A stretch of 64,000 nucleotides of DNA from Pseudomonas sp. CC120222-01a (GTDB lineage: Bacteria > Pseudomonadota > Gammaproteobacteria > Pseudomonadales > Pseudomonadaceae): the NCBI RefSeq assembly GCF_003097235.1, contig NZ_QEQQ01000013.1:62001-126000 (forward strand). The letters run 5' to 3'. Position numbers and translations under genes: made by a program. Below are positions 33,276-40,679 of the stretch, piece after piece (the stretch's first letter is position 1; the number at the start of each line of letters is the position of its first letter). A model generated the notes under the pieces. That model worked only from the letters and a program-made list of their open reading frames with translations, was not told where the DNA came from and made no database searches.

Positions 33276-34733
33276 TCAGGTGCGTACCAACCGAAAGCTG
33301 AGCGAGACCCGCGTGCCATGGCCCTTGCTGCTACTGAGCCGAACTGAACCGCCAAAGCGTTCCATGATGCGTTTGACCAGTACCAGCCCCACACCCAACC
33401 CACCTTGCTTGGTGCTGAAAAACGGCCTGAACGCCAGACGCTGCTGCTGCTCGCTCATGCCCTTGCCAGTGTCGGCAAGGCGCAAGGTCAGGCTGCGCCG
33501 GTCACGCTTGACCACTTCGATACGCAACTGCCCGCCGTGCTCCATCGCCTCCAGGGCATTGGCGATCAGGCTGTTGAAGATCTGGGCGAGCAACGCCGGG
33601 TGGCCGAGCACCTGCACCGGCGGTACCGGTCGCAGGTCGAGGGTGACCCCACTACGGGCCAGCGGCACGGCGAAGCTCTGCAGGCTTTCCTGCAAGACTT
33701 GGGGCAAGTCCACCGGCACCGCTTCGTCATTCAGCGGCCGCAAGGATTGCAGCAACTGGCGAATCCACTGCGACATGCGGTCGACCTGGCTGATGATGTC
33801 ATTGATGTTGCGTTGTGCCGGGCCGTCATCGAAGGCCTGGGCCAGTTCGGCGCTGGAGCGGATGCTGGCCAGCGGGTTGCGCAGGCTGTGGGCCACCGCC
33901 GAGGACACCTCGCCCAGGGCCACATAGGTCTCGCTGTTGATCAGCCGTTTCTGCTGCACCGCCATCACCCGCGCAGCACGGCGCATGATGCCGTACAGGC
34001 CGATGTAGACCAGCGCAGCGCCGACGGTGATGGCCAGCCAGATGAGAATCAGGCCGTGCTCGATGCGCACGATCAGGTCGTGCGGTTCCTTGTAGATTTC
34101 CACCATCGCCGTGACGGTATCGCCATCGGCATCGAACAATGGAATGTAGTTTTCGATGAACAGTTGCTCCGGTGGGACCACGAATTTCTGTTCGACGCGT
34201 GCCTGCTCGAAATTGTGGTAGCTGGCCGAGACCCGCATCTTGTACTCGAAAGCCCGGTCCAGGTCGTCGTCGCCCTGAATAAGCTTGCCCATCAGCGCCG
34301 GGTTGGTCGACCAGATCACCGTGCGGTCCGGGGCATAGATGTTGGCCAGCAGCATGTCGGGCAAGTGGGCGATATGGTCAAGGAACTCACCACGGGCCTT
34401 GCGCCGCGCTTCCGGGTCAACGTCAGGCATGGCCGTACGATCGGTGCGTGGGTCGAGCAGTTCACCCATGGTGCGCACATTGGGGATCGACACATGGCGC
34501 ACTTCGGCGTCGGCGATCGAGGTGATGAACTGCGCGGTAAGCAAGGCGTCGCGCTCGATGCTCTCATCAATGACGAAACGACTGGAAATCAGCCCCAGGC
34601 CAGCGGCCACCGACAGGATGATCGCCAAGCTCACCCAGGCGTACCAGCGCAGCAGGTTGAACGGCCTGCGCGGGGCAGCGGTGTCGTTGCCAGCAGGCGC
34701 CTCGATGGCTTCGGAACGGGGGGCGATGTCCAT
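33276..34733 (-). CDS. sensor histidine kinase, tandem paralogue without its own regulator
   Basis: The ATG at 34733 has GGAG 7 nt upstream. The 485-residue protein matches the kinase at 31480 in layout. It has two helices (about 37-58 and 230-250), a periplasmic sensor, HisKA H282 (VAHSLRNPLASIRSS) and HATPase (ADTGKGM, GLGVGLVLVKRIMERFGG). The periplasmic part also shares FNLLRW, DRTIVWSTNP/DRTVIWSTNP and ENYIPLFD. No regulator gene adjoins it, so it may feed the GAFTDA regulator. Confidence 0.9.
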   Translation of the reverse strand: MDIAPRSEAIEAPAGNDTAAPRRPFNLLRWYAWVSLAIILSVAAGLGLISSRFVIDESIERDALLTAQFITSIADAEVRHVSIPNVRTMGELLDPRTDRTAMPDVDPEARRKARGEFLDHIAHLPDMLLANIYAPDRTVIWSTNPALMGKLIQGDDDLDRAFEYKMRVSASYHNFEQARVEQKFVVPPEQLFIENYIPLFDADGDTVTAMVEIYKEPHDLIVRIEHGLILIWLAITVGAALVYIGLYGIMRRAARVMAVQQKRLINSETYVALGEVSSAVAHSLRNPLASIRSSAELAQAFDDGPAQRNINDIISQVDRMSQWIRQLLQSLRPLNDEAVPVDLPQVLQESLQSFAVPLARSGVTLDLRPVPPVQVLGHPALLAQIFNSLIANALEAMEHGGQLRIEVVKRDRRSLTLRLADTGKGMSEQQQRLAFRPFFSTKQGGLGVGLVLVKRIMERFGGSVRLSSSKGHGTRVSLSFRLVRT

Positions 34734-34839
34734 GTCGGACTCCACTGCTGGGCACCTGTTGAAAGGTTATAGCCCAGAGTTGGGTAACCATGGCATTGAT
34801 TGGGGACGAGTTGCGTCACTTTCGCGACGCAAGGCCGGT

Positions 34840-35433
34840 TCAGAGTGGCGAGTCATCGGCCAGCCCCTGCAATTTGCGGTATTCGCGCAACACGCTTGGC
34901 ACATAACGGCGGGTCTCGGCGTATGGCGGTACCGTGCCGCGCCGCCGCACGGCATCGGGGCCGGCGTTGTAGGCGGCCACGGCCAGGGTGATGTCATTGT
35001 CGAACAGCGTCAGCATGCGCTTGAGGTAGCGCGCCCCACCCTGCACGTTGTCCTCAGGGTCAAGGATGTCTTCCACGCCCATCTCCTTGGCCGTATCGGG
35101 CATCAGTTGCATCAGCCCTACTGCCCCGGCCGCCGATCGGGCCTTGGGGTTGTAGCCTGACTCGGCCTTGATCAGCGCATGCAGCAGCGCCAGCGGCACA
35201 TCGTAGTCGCGGGCCGCCGCCGCCACCAGTTCGGCATAGGGCCGCCCGGTAATCATCTGCGCGTCAGCCGGGCCCGCCTGGGCAAGCGGTTCACTGATCA
35301 CCCGTTCGTAATGGCGTCCTGGCCGATGGACGTTGCTCAGTACATAACCACCCTTGGCATCGATGGAAATGTACATGTCGGCCTGGGCGCTTGCCGCCAC
35401 CAGCCAGGTCACTACCAGGATCACCACACGCAT
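34840..35433 (-). CDS. lytic transglycosylase, SLT domain (soluble, secreted)
   Basis: The start at 35433 has GGAGG 7 nt upstream and a signal peptide (MRVVILVVTWLVAASAQADM). The mature part has a short N-terminal segment of DUF4124 type and an SLT domain (about 75-180) with catalytic E91 in KAESGYNPKARS, AAGAVGLMQLMPDTA and NVQGGARYLKRM. At 197 residues it is a compact enzyme. It would cleave peptidoglycan glycans locally, for example to let a secretion or pilus-like machine cross the wall. It is divergent from gspG-gspF, 186 bp away. Confidence 0.88.
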   Translation of the reverse strand: MRVVILVVTWLVAASAQADMYISIDAKGGYVLSNVHRPGRHYERVISEPLAQAGPADAQMITGRPYAELVAAAARDYDVPLALLHALIKAESGYNPKARSAAGAVGLMQLMPDTAKEMGVEDILDPEDNVQGGARYLKRMLTLFDNDITLAVAAYNAGPDAVRRRGTVPPYAETRRYVPSVLREYRKLQGLADDSPL

Positions 35434-35619
35434 GTCGGTCGCCTCCCCGCCGTGCTCCCCCGATGTGGGGGAAATGCCCCGGAAAACCCGGGCTTTTCTG
35501 CTACGACGCAAGCACCGTGCCGCTTGCCATGGCGCATGGCGCAAGGCCCCGAGGCAGACGTGCACGGCTGTTGCATGGGGCTTGGAAAAGCGTGTCCCCA
35601 TGCAGCGGAGGGCTTCACC

Positions 35620-36045
35620 ATGCAGCGCAGATCCAACCCCCAACGTGGCTTCACCCTGCTTGAACTCCTGGTGGTCCTGGTGGTGCTCGGTTTGTTGGCC
35701 GGTATCGTCGCGCCCAAGTACTTCAGCCAACTCGGTCGCTCGGAAGCCAAGGTGGCAAAGGCGCAGATCGAAGGCCTGGGCAAGGCCCTGGACTTGTACC
35801 GCCTGGAAGTCGGCCATTACCCCACCAGTGAGCAGGGCCTGCAGGCGCTGGTCACCGCCCCCAGTGGCGAGGTGCGCTGGTCGGGGCCCTACCTGCAGAA
35901 GGCGGTGCCGCAGGACCCCTGGGGCCGCGCCTACATCTACCGCCAACCCGGCGAGAACGGCGGTGAGTACGACCTGCTGTCGATGGGCAAGGATGGCCAG
36001 CCCGGCGGCGATGGCGAAAACGCTGAAATCACCAGCTGGCAATGA
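35620..36045 (+). CDS. gspG: GspG-type major pseudopilin
   Basis: This 141-residue protein has a prepilin signal cut between G10 and F11 (QRRSNPQRG|FTLLELLVVLVVLG) with Glu at mature position 5. The C-terminal half has SEQGLQALV, GPYLQKAVPQDPWGRAY and the calcium-site region YDLLSMGKDGQPGGDGENAEI, typical of GspG. It overlaps gspF closely (stop at 36045, RBS GAGGAG right after). It is normally found in a large T2SS cluster; here only gspG and gspF are present. Confidence 0.9.
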   Translation: MQRRSNPQRGFTLLELLVVLVVLGLLAGIVAPKYFSQLGRSEAKVAKAQIEGLGKALDLYRLEVGHYPTSEQGLQALVTAPSGEVRWSGPYLQKAVPQDPWGRAYIYRQPGENGGEYDLLSMGKDGQPGGDGENAEITSWQ

Positions 36046-36056
36046 GGAGAATAGAC

Positions 36057-37247
36057 ATGCGCTATAGCCTCAAGGCCCTCGGCAGACAGGGCATCGTGCA
36101 GTTGCAGATCGACGCCGAGGATGCCGAGCACGCGCGTCGCCAGGCCGAGAACCAGGGGCTGCGGGTGGTCAGCGTGCGCGGCCAGGGCAAAGCCCTGGGC
36201 GGTCTGGCCTGGCGCCGTGCGGCGACTTTCGACCTGGTGCTGTTCAGCCAGGAGCTGACCACCTTGCTGCACGCCGGCCTGCCACTGATCGATGCGCTGG
36301 AAAGCCTGGCGGAAAAGTCCCCCGTCGGGGCCACGCGCAAGGTCCTGACCGAGCTGGTGCGTCAACTCTATGAAGGCCATTCGCTGTCCCAGTCGTTGGC
36401 CAAGCAGCCACGGGTATTCCCGCCGCTGTACGTGGCGCTGGTCCAATCCAGCGAGCGCACCGGCGCGCTGGGCGATGCCCTGGCCCGCTACATCGGCTAT
36501 CGCCAACGCCTGGACCTGGTCCGGCAAAAACTGGTGGGGGCTTCGGTCTACCCCTTGCTGCTGTTGCTGGTGGGCGGCGGTGTGGTGTTGTTCCTGCTCG
36601 GCTATGTGGTGCCGCGCTTCAGCCTGGTGTTCGAGGGCATGGGCAGCGAACTGCCCTGGTTGTCCCGGGTACTGATGGATGTCGGCCTGTTCCTGCATGC
36701 ACAGCAACTGCCGCTGGCACTGGCGGTTGCAGGCGGTATTGGCACGCTGGTGTTACTGCGCCGCAACCCGCTGGTGCGACGCTGCGCGTCACGACAACTG
36801 CGGCGCTTGCCAGCCTTGCATCAGCGCCTGGTGATGTATGAACTGGCGCGCTTCTACCGCTCGCTGGGTATTCTGCTGCAGGGCGGCATCCCGATCCTCA
36901 CCGCCATGGGTATGGCCCACGGGCTGCTCGGCAGCGCTTCGGCGCAAGGCCTTGAGCAGGCCAGCCGGCGTGTCGGTGAAGGGCTACCGTTGTCGGATGC
37001 ACTGGAGGCTGGCCAGCTGGTGACGCCCGTGTCGTTGCGCTTGCTGCGGGCAGGGGAACAATCGGGGAATCTTGGGGAAATGCTCGAACGCTGCGCCGAT
37101 TTCCACGATCAGGAAATCGGCCGCTGGGTGGAGTGGTTCGTGAAACTGTTCGAACCGCTGCTGATGACCTTCATCGGGCTGCTGATTGGCGGGATCGTGA
37201 TCCTCATGTACATGCCGATCTTTGACCTGGCTTCAAGTATTCACTAG
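36057..37247 (+). CDS. gspF: GspF-type type II secretion inner membrane protein
   Basis: I chose the ATG at 36057 because GAGGAG lies 7 nt upstream; an ATG at 36042 would overlap the gspG end. The 396-residue protein has two GspF domains, with FSQELTTLLHAGLPLIDALESLA and YELARFYRSLGILLQGGIPILTAM, and a C-terminal helix (about 365-385). It anchors the secretion ATPase to the assembly platform. No ATPase (gspE) gene is visible in the window. Confidence 0.9.
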   Translation: MRYSLKALGRQGIVQLQIDAEDAEHARRQAENQGLRVVSVRGQGKALGGLAWRRAATFDLVLFSQELTTLLHAGLPLIDALESLAEKSPVGATRKVLTELVRQLYEGHSLSQSLAKQPRVFPPLYVALVQSSERTGALGDALARYIGYRQRLDLVRQKLVGASVYPLLLLLVGGGVVLFLLGYVVPRFSLVFEGMGSELPWLSRVLMDVGLFLHAQQLPLALAVAGGIGTLVLLRRNPLVRRCASRQLRRLPALHQRLVMYELARFYRSLGILLQGGIPILTAMGMAHGLLGSASAQGLEQASRRVGEGLPLSDALEAGQLVTPVSLRLLRAGEQSGNLGEMLERCADFHDQEIGRWVEWFVKLFEPLLMTFIGLLIGGIVILMYMPIFDLASSIH

Positions 37248-37268
37248 CCCGCGAAGAGGCCGGTGCAG
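37247..37268. repeat. partial REP arm
   Basis: CCCGCGAAGAGGCCGGTG is one arm of the GCGGGC-type REP found intact at 55919-56009. It lies between gspF and the recombinase gene, which converge. Confidence 0.55.
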
Positions 37269-37273
37269 GCGAA

Positions 37274-38188
37274 TCAGTAGTCGAAGCGATCCACCGCACG
37301 CCGCCGTTCGTTGTCATCACGCCGGTCATAACTGGCTGTGGTCTGGATGTTGGCATGGTGCGCGAGCTTCTGCGCGATCGACAGGTCATGCTCTTCGATC
37401 ACCCGGGTGATGAACGCCCGGCGAAAATCGTGGGGCATGATCTTCACCCCCACCTGGGCACCGCGCTGGCGGGCGATGTAGTAGATCGCATGCTTGGTGA
37501 TACGGGCACGGGTGATGTGATTGCCCCGGCGGATGCGGTTGAACAGGAACGGGTCATCGGACGCCCCTTCAGGCAACGCTTGCCGGCGCAGGTCCAGCCA
37601 GGCCTGCAGCTTCTCGAAGGCCCAGGCCGGGGCGTACTTGATCAGTTGCCGGTTGCCCTTGCCGGTAACCTGCAGGCTGCGCGCCTCGAAATCGACCTGG
37701 CTGAGATCGATGTCCACCGATTCCGACTTGCGCATGCCGGTGCCATACAACAAGGCAATGATCGCCGCATCGCGCACGCCTTGAGGCCGTGGGTCGGCCT
37801 CGCACAGGTCCATCAGTTCGCGGATCAGGCTGCGCCGCAGGTTGCGCCCGGGTGGCAAGCGGCTGCCGGACGCCGGCTTCACCTCACGGATGCGCAACAG
37901 CTGTTCATGGTCGATCAGGCCTTGGCGCCACGCCTCGTTCATCACCCCGCGCACTGCGTTGACGTAGAGCGAGGAACTGTTCGGCGCATAGCCATCGGCG
38001 CGCAATGCCGCCACCAGCCCAATCACATGGCCAGGATCGAGCCGGTGCCACGGCACATCGACGAGGTTGCAGTCGACGAAACCGAGCCGGTCGGCGGCAT
38101 CCTGAAGGATGTAACGCATGGTCTGCTGGCTGGAAGGTGCCAGCCGGGCCAGGTATTGCAGCAGTGGATTTTGCGAAAGGTCGGACAA
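37274..38188 (-). CDS. tyrosine recombinase (site-specific integrase)
   Basis: I favour the TTG start at 38188 (AGGATTCACGTT upstream, MSDLSQNPLLQYLARLAPS, 304 aa); the frame is open to 38227. Catalytic residues are all present: R153 (GTGMRKSE), K177 (TGKGNRQL), H253-x-x-R256 (PHDFRRAF), H278 and Y287 (HHANIQTTASYDRR). An SAM-like core-binding domain precedes (about 1-110). No other integrase, excisionase or phage gene is nearby, and no tRNA or flanking direct repeats are obvious. It may be a housekeeping chromosomal recombinase or a remnant of an element. The start is uncertain. Confidence 0.85.
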   Translation of the reverse strand: MSDLSQNPLLQYLARLAPSSQQTMRYILQDAADRLGFVDCNLVDVPWHRLDPGHVIGLVAALRADGYAPNSSSLYVNAVRGVMNEAWRQGLIDHEQLLRIREVKPASGSRLPPGRNLRRSLIRELMDLCEADPRPQGVRDAAIIALLYGTGMRKSESVDIDLSQVDFEARSLQVTGKGNRQLIKYAPAWAFEKLQAWLDLRRQALPEGASDDPFLFNRIRRGNHITRARITKHAIYYIARQRGAQVGVKIMPHDFRRAFITRVIEEHDLSIAQKLAHHANIQTTASYDRRDDNERRRAVDRFDY

Positions 38189-38320
38189 AACGTGAATCCT
38201 GGAGCGAATCGAAGCAACGGCGCGCAATGGTAACGTAAACCAGGCGACTTGATCGAACCCATGGCTTGGCAGGTGATCTGTGGTCTAGAGTTCAGACCAA
38301 GCATCCACCTGCGAGCACCC

Positions 38321-38968
38321 ATGGCTTTCCACCGCCTGACCCGTACCCACCCCCGCCTGAGCATCGCCGCCCTGGTCGGCATCTTCGGCGCCTGGCTGAT
38401 CCCTGCCGACGATACCGTCCAGCGCATCCTCGCTGGCTGGAACCTGGGCGTCTGGCTGTACCTGCTGCTGGTCCTGTGGCTGACCTCGCGAGCCAGCCCC
38501 GACAAGGTGCGCAAGATCGCCCGGGTCGAGGACGAGAACGCCGGCCTGGTGTTGCTCACCGTGTGCATCGCCGCCATCGCCAGCCTGGCCGCAGTGACGC
38601 TGCAGCTGGTCTCCAGCCGCGGCTTGCAAGGTAGCGCGCTGGCCCTGCACTACCTGTACACCGGGCTAACCGTGGCCGGCTCATGGCTGCTGATCGGTTG
38701 CATTTTCAGCCTGCACTACGCTCGCCTGTTCTATACCAGTGATCGCAACGCACCGGCGCTGCGCTTCCCCGACGGTGAATGCAACCCGGATTACTGGGAT
38801 TTCCACTACTTCTCGTTCACCATCAGCGTTGCCGTGCAGACCTCCGACATCGGCGTCGGCGGGCGCGGCATGCGCCGGGTGGTGCTGGCGCATTCACTGG
38901 TAGGCTTTGTGTTCAACACGGCGATTCTGGGTTTCACCATCAATATTGCGGCAGGCCTGCTCGGCTAA
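38321..38968 (+). CDS. DUF1345 membrane protein
   Basis: The ATG at 38321 gives 215 residues and matches the family length. Five membrane helices are visible, with typical DUF1345 motifs: RIARVEDENAGLVLL, LHYARLFY and DYWDFHYFSFTISVAVQTSDI. The Shine-Dalgarno is weak (GCGAGCACCC). The final 75 bp overlap the aruH 3' end in the opposite direction. The function is unknown. Confidence 0.83.
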   Translation: MAFHRLTRTHPRLSIAALVGIFGAWLIPADDTVQRILAGWNLGVWLYLLLVLWLTSRASPDKVRKIARVEDENAGLVLLTVCIAAIASLAAVTLQLVSSRGLQGSALALHYLYTGLTVAGSWLLIGCIFSLHYARLFYTSDRNAPALRFPDGECNPDYWDFHYFSFTISVAVQTSDIGVGGRGMRRVVLAHSLVGFVFNTAILGFTINIAAGLLG

Positions 38969-40123
38969 TACACGCCCGGCGCAGGCGGCGATGCGCCAGC
39001 AAGCGTGTTCCAGGCGCTCGGCATCGAGCACCAGCCCCATGCGCACATGCCCCGCCGCACTGGGGCCGAACGCATCCCCGGGCAAAAGTGCTACGCCCTC
39101 CTCCAACAGCAGGCGCTGGGCGAAGGCCTGAGCATTGAGGCCGGTGGCACGGATGTCGAGCATGACGAACATGCCGCCTGCCGGGCGATGGGCGAGCACG
39201 CCCGGGCAGTCCGCCAGGGCTGCACAGACTCGATCGCGCCGCTGCCGATAGGCCTCGCGCATCTCCTGCACCGCCGGCAAGCCCTGCTCCAGCGCCGCGC
39301 AAACAGCCGCCATGACAAACTCTGGCAGGCCGAACAGCATCACCATGGCCAAGGTAGCCAGGTGGGCAATCAACGGTTGCGGGCCCACCACCCAGCCCAC
39401 GCGCCAGCCGCTCATGGCATGGGACTTGGACACGCTGTCGATCAGCACGCAGCGCTCGGCCATGCCTGGCAGGCTGAGCGGGTCTGCCGGCTCGCCGTCG
39501 AACAGCAAACCGCTATACACCTGATCGCAAACGAGCCACAGGTCATGTTCACGGCACAGTTGCGCCAACAGCGCCATGTCCTGCGGCGAAATGGCGGCGC
39601 CGGTCGGGTTATGCGGAGTGTTCAACAGCAGGCCACGGGTACGCGGGGTGATCGCCCGGGCCACCGCCATCGGGTCCAGACGAAAGCCCTGTTCAGGGCT
39701 GACAGGCACCTGCACGGGCTGCGCCCCGCAGGCACCAAACACGCCCTGATAGGTGACATACATGGGCTCGGCAACGATCACCTCGTCACCGTGTTCGAAC
39801 AGGCACTGGCAAACCGCATACAGCGCACACTGGGCACCGGCGAGGACCATCACCTGGTCGACCGAGACCTGCGCGCCCGTACGCCGGGCAATCGCCTGAC
39901 GCAGCGCCAGGCTGCCATGCACATCGCTGTAATGGGTTTCGCCGCGCTTAAGGCTGGCGATCGCCGCATCGACCACCGGCGCGGGCGTATCGAAGTCCGG
40001 GTCCCCCACCGACAGCAGGAAGATCTCGCGCCCCTCGCGGCGCAATGCCTGGGCCTGGTAGTGAATGTCCCACGCCGCCACGGCTTCGCCGGCGATGCGT
40101 TGGGTGAGCGTGGAATAGCGCAT
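38894..40123 (-). CDS. aruH: arginine--pyruvate transaminase AruH
   Basis: The ATG at 40123 opens MRYSTLTQRIAGEAVAAWDI, nearly as in P. aeruginosa AruH. The PLP lysine is K233 (DSVSKSHAMSGWRVGW). VLAGAQCALYAVCQCL, EPMYVTYQGVFGACGA and AGHVRMGLVLDAERL also match. AruH transfers the alpha-amino group of L-arginine to pyruvate, giving 2-ketoarginine. At 409 residues it has about 16 extra residues at the C-terminus, which are antisense to the DUF1345 gene. AruI, the next enzyme, is not adjacent. Confidence 0.83.
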   Translation of the reverse strand: MRYSTLTQRIAGEAVAAWDIHYQAQALRREGREIFLLSVGDPDFDTPAPVVDAAIASLKRGETHYSDVHGSLALRQAIARRTGAQVSVDQVMVLAGAQCALYAVCQCLFEHGDEVIVAEPMYVTYQGVFGACGAQPVQVPVSPEQGFRLDPMAVARAITPRTRGLLLNTPHNPTGAAISPQDMALLAQLCREHDLWLVCDQVYSGLLFDGEPADPLSLPGMAERCVLIDSVSKSHAMSGWRVGWVVGPQPLIAHLATLAMVMLFGLPEFVMAAVCAALEQGLPAVQEMREAYRQRRDRVCAALADCPGVLAHRPAGGMFVMLDIRATGLNAQAFAQRLLLEEGVALLPGDAFGPSAAGHVRMGLVLDAERLEHACWRIAACAGRVLAEQACRNIDGETQNRRVEHKAYQ

Positions 40124-40418
40124 GACTGTCTCCCTGTCTGCCCAGCTCGCACCGCTCGTCCGAAAACGCCGTGCGCCGAATGTGGATAAAAATAGCAGAG
40201 CAAACCGGCAACCATGCTGGCATCGTGCGGTGAAAACGTTTGCGTGGCCATTTGCCGCCAAACGGCTGGCATGACAGCGGTGTGACCCTTGTCATGCATT
40301 CATACATTTGTCTTGTATTGCGCCGAGCATGGGCTGTGGCAGGTGCTATGGTTAGGTTCCCGGCGGCCGAGCGAACGGCTGCCGATCACCGCGTCCAGGC
40401 AAGGACAAGGAGGCTGGC

Positions 40419-40679
40419 TTGAACAAGTTGACGTTCCCCAACGCCTGCCAGGTGATGCGCTGGCATTTCCATCCGCTGGGCTTCGAGGCCAGCATGGATG
40501 CGCCGCGCAGCATGGTTGCACGGCTGTTCGACCGGGCCACGGGCGAGACCCTGCTGGCCATCGCCGGCATCCCCTGCACGGCGATCATGGCCGCGGCCGA
40601 TGTCGAGCGCATCATCGAGGCCGTGGAGGCCGAGATGGACGCCTTCGCACCGGCCTTCACCCTGCTTGACGCGGGCTAG
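40419..40679 (+). CDS. DUF1652 small protein
   Basis: The start is TTG, with a very strong Shine-Dalgarno AAGGAGG 5 nt upstream. The 86 residues fit the DUF1652 family, which is common in Pseudomonas, with VARLFDRATGETLLAIAGI in the middle. A single small domain is likely. The stop shares CTAG with the mucR stop. Confidence 0.75.
   Translation: MNKLTFPNACQVMRWHFHPLGFEASMDAPRSMVARLFDRATGETLLAIAGIPCTAIMAAADVERIIEAVEAEMDAFAPAFTLLDAG

Noticed and set aside
35475..35501. Possible plus-strand terminator (CCCCGG, AAAA, CCCGGGC, TTTT) between the transglycosylase and gspG
   Set aside because: The stem has a mismatch and no upstream transcript on that strand needs termination.
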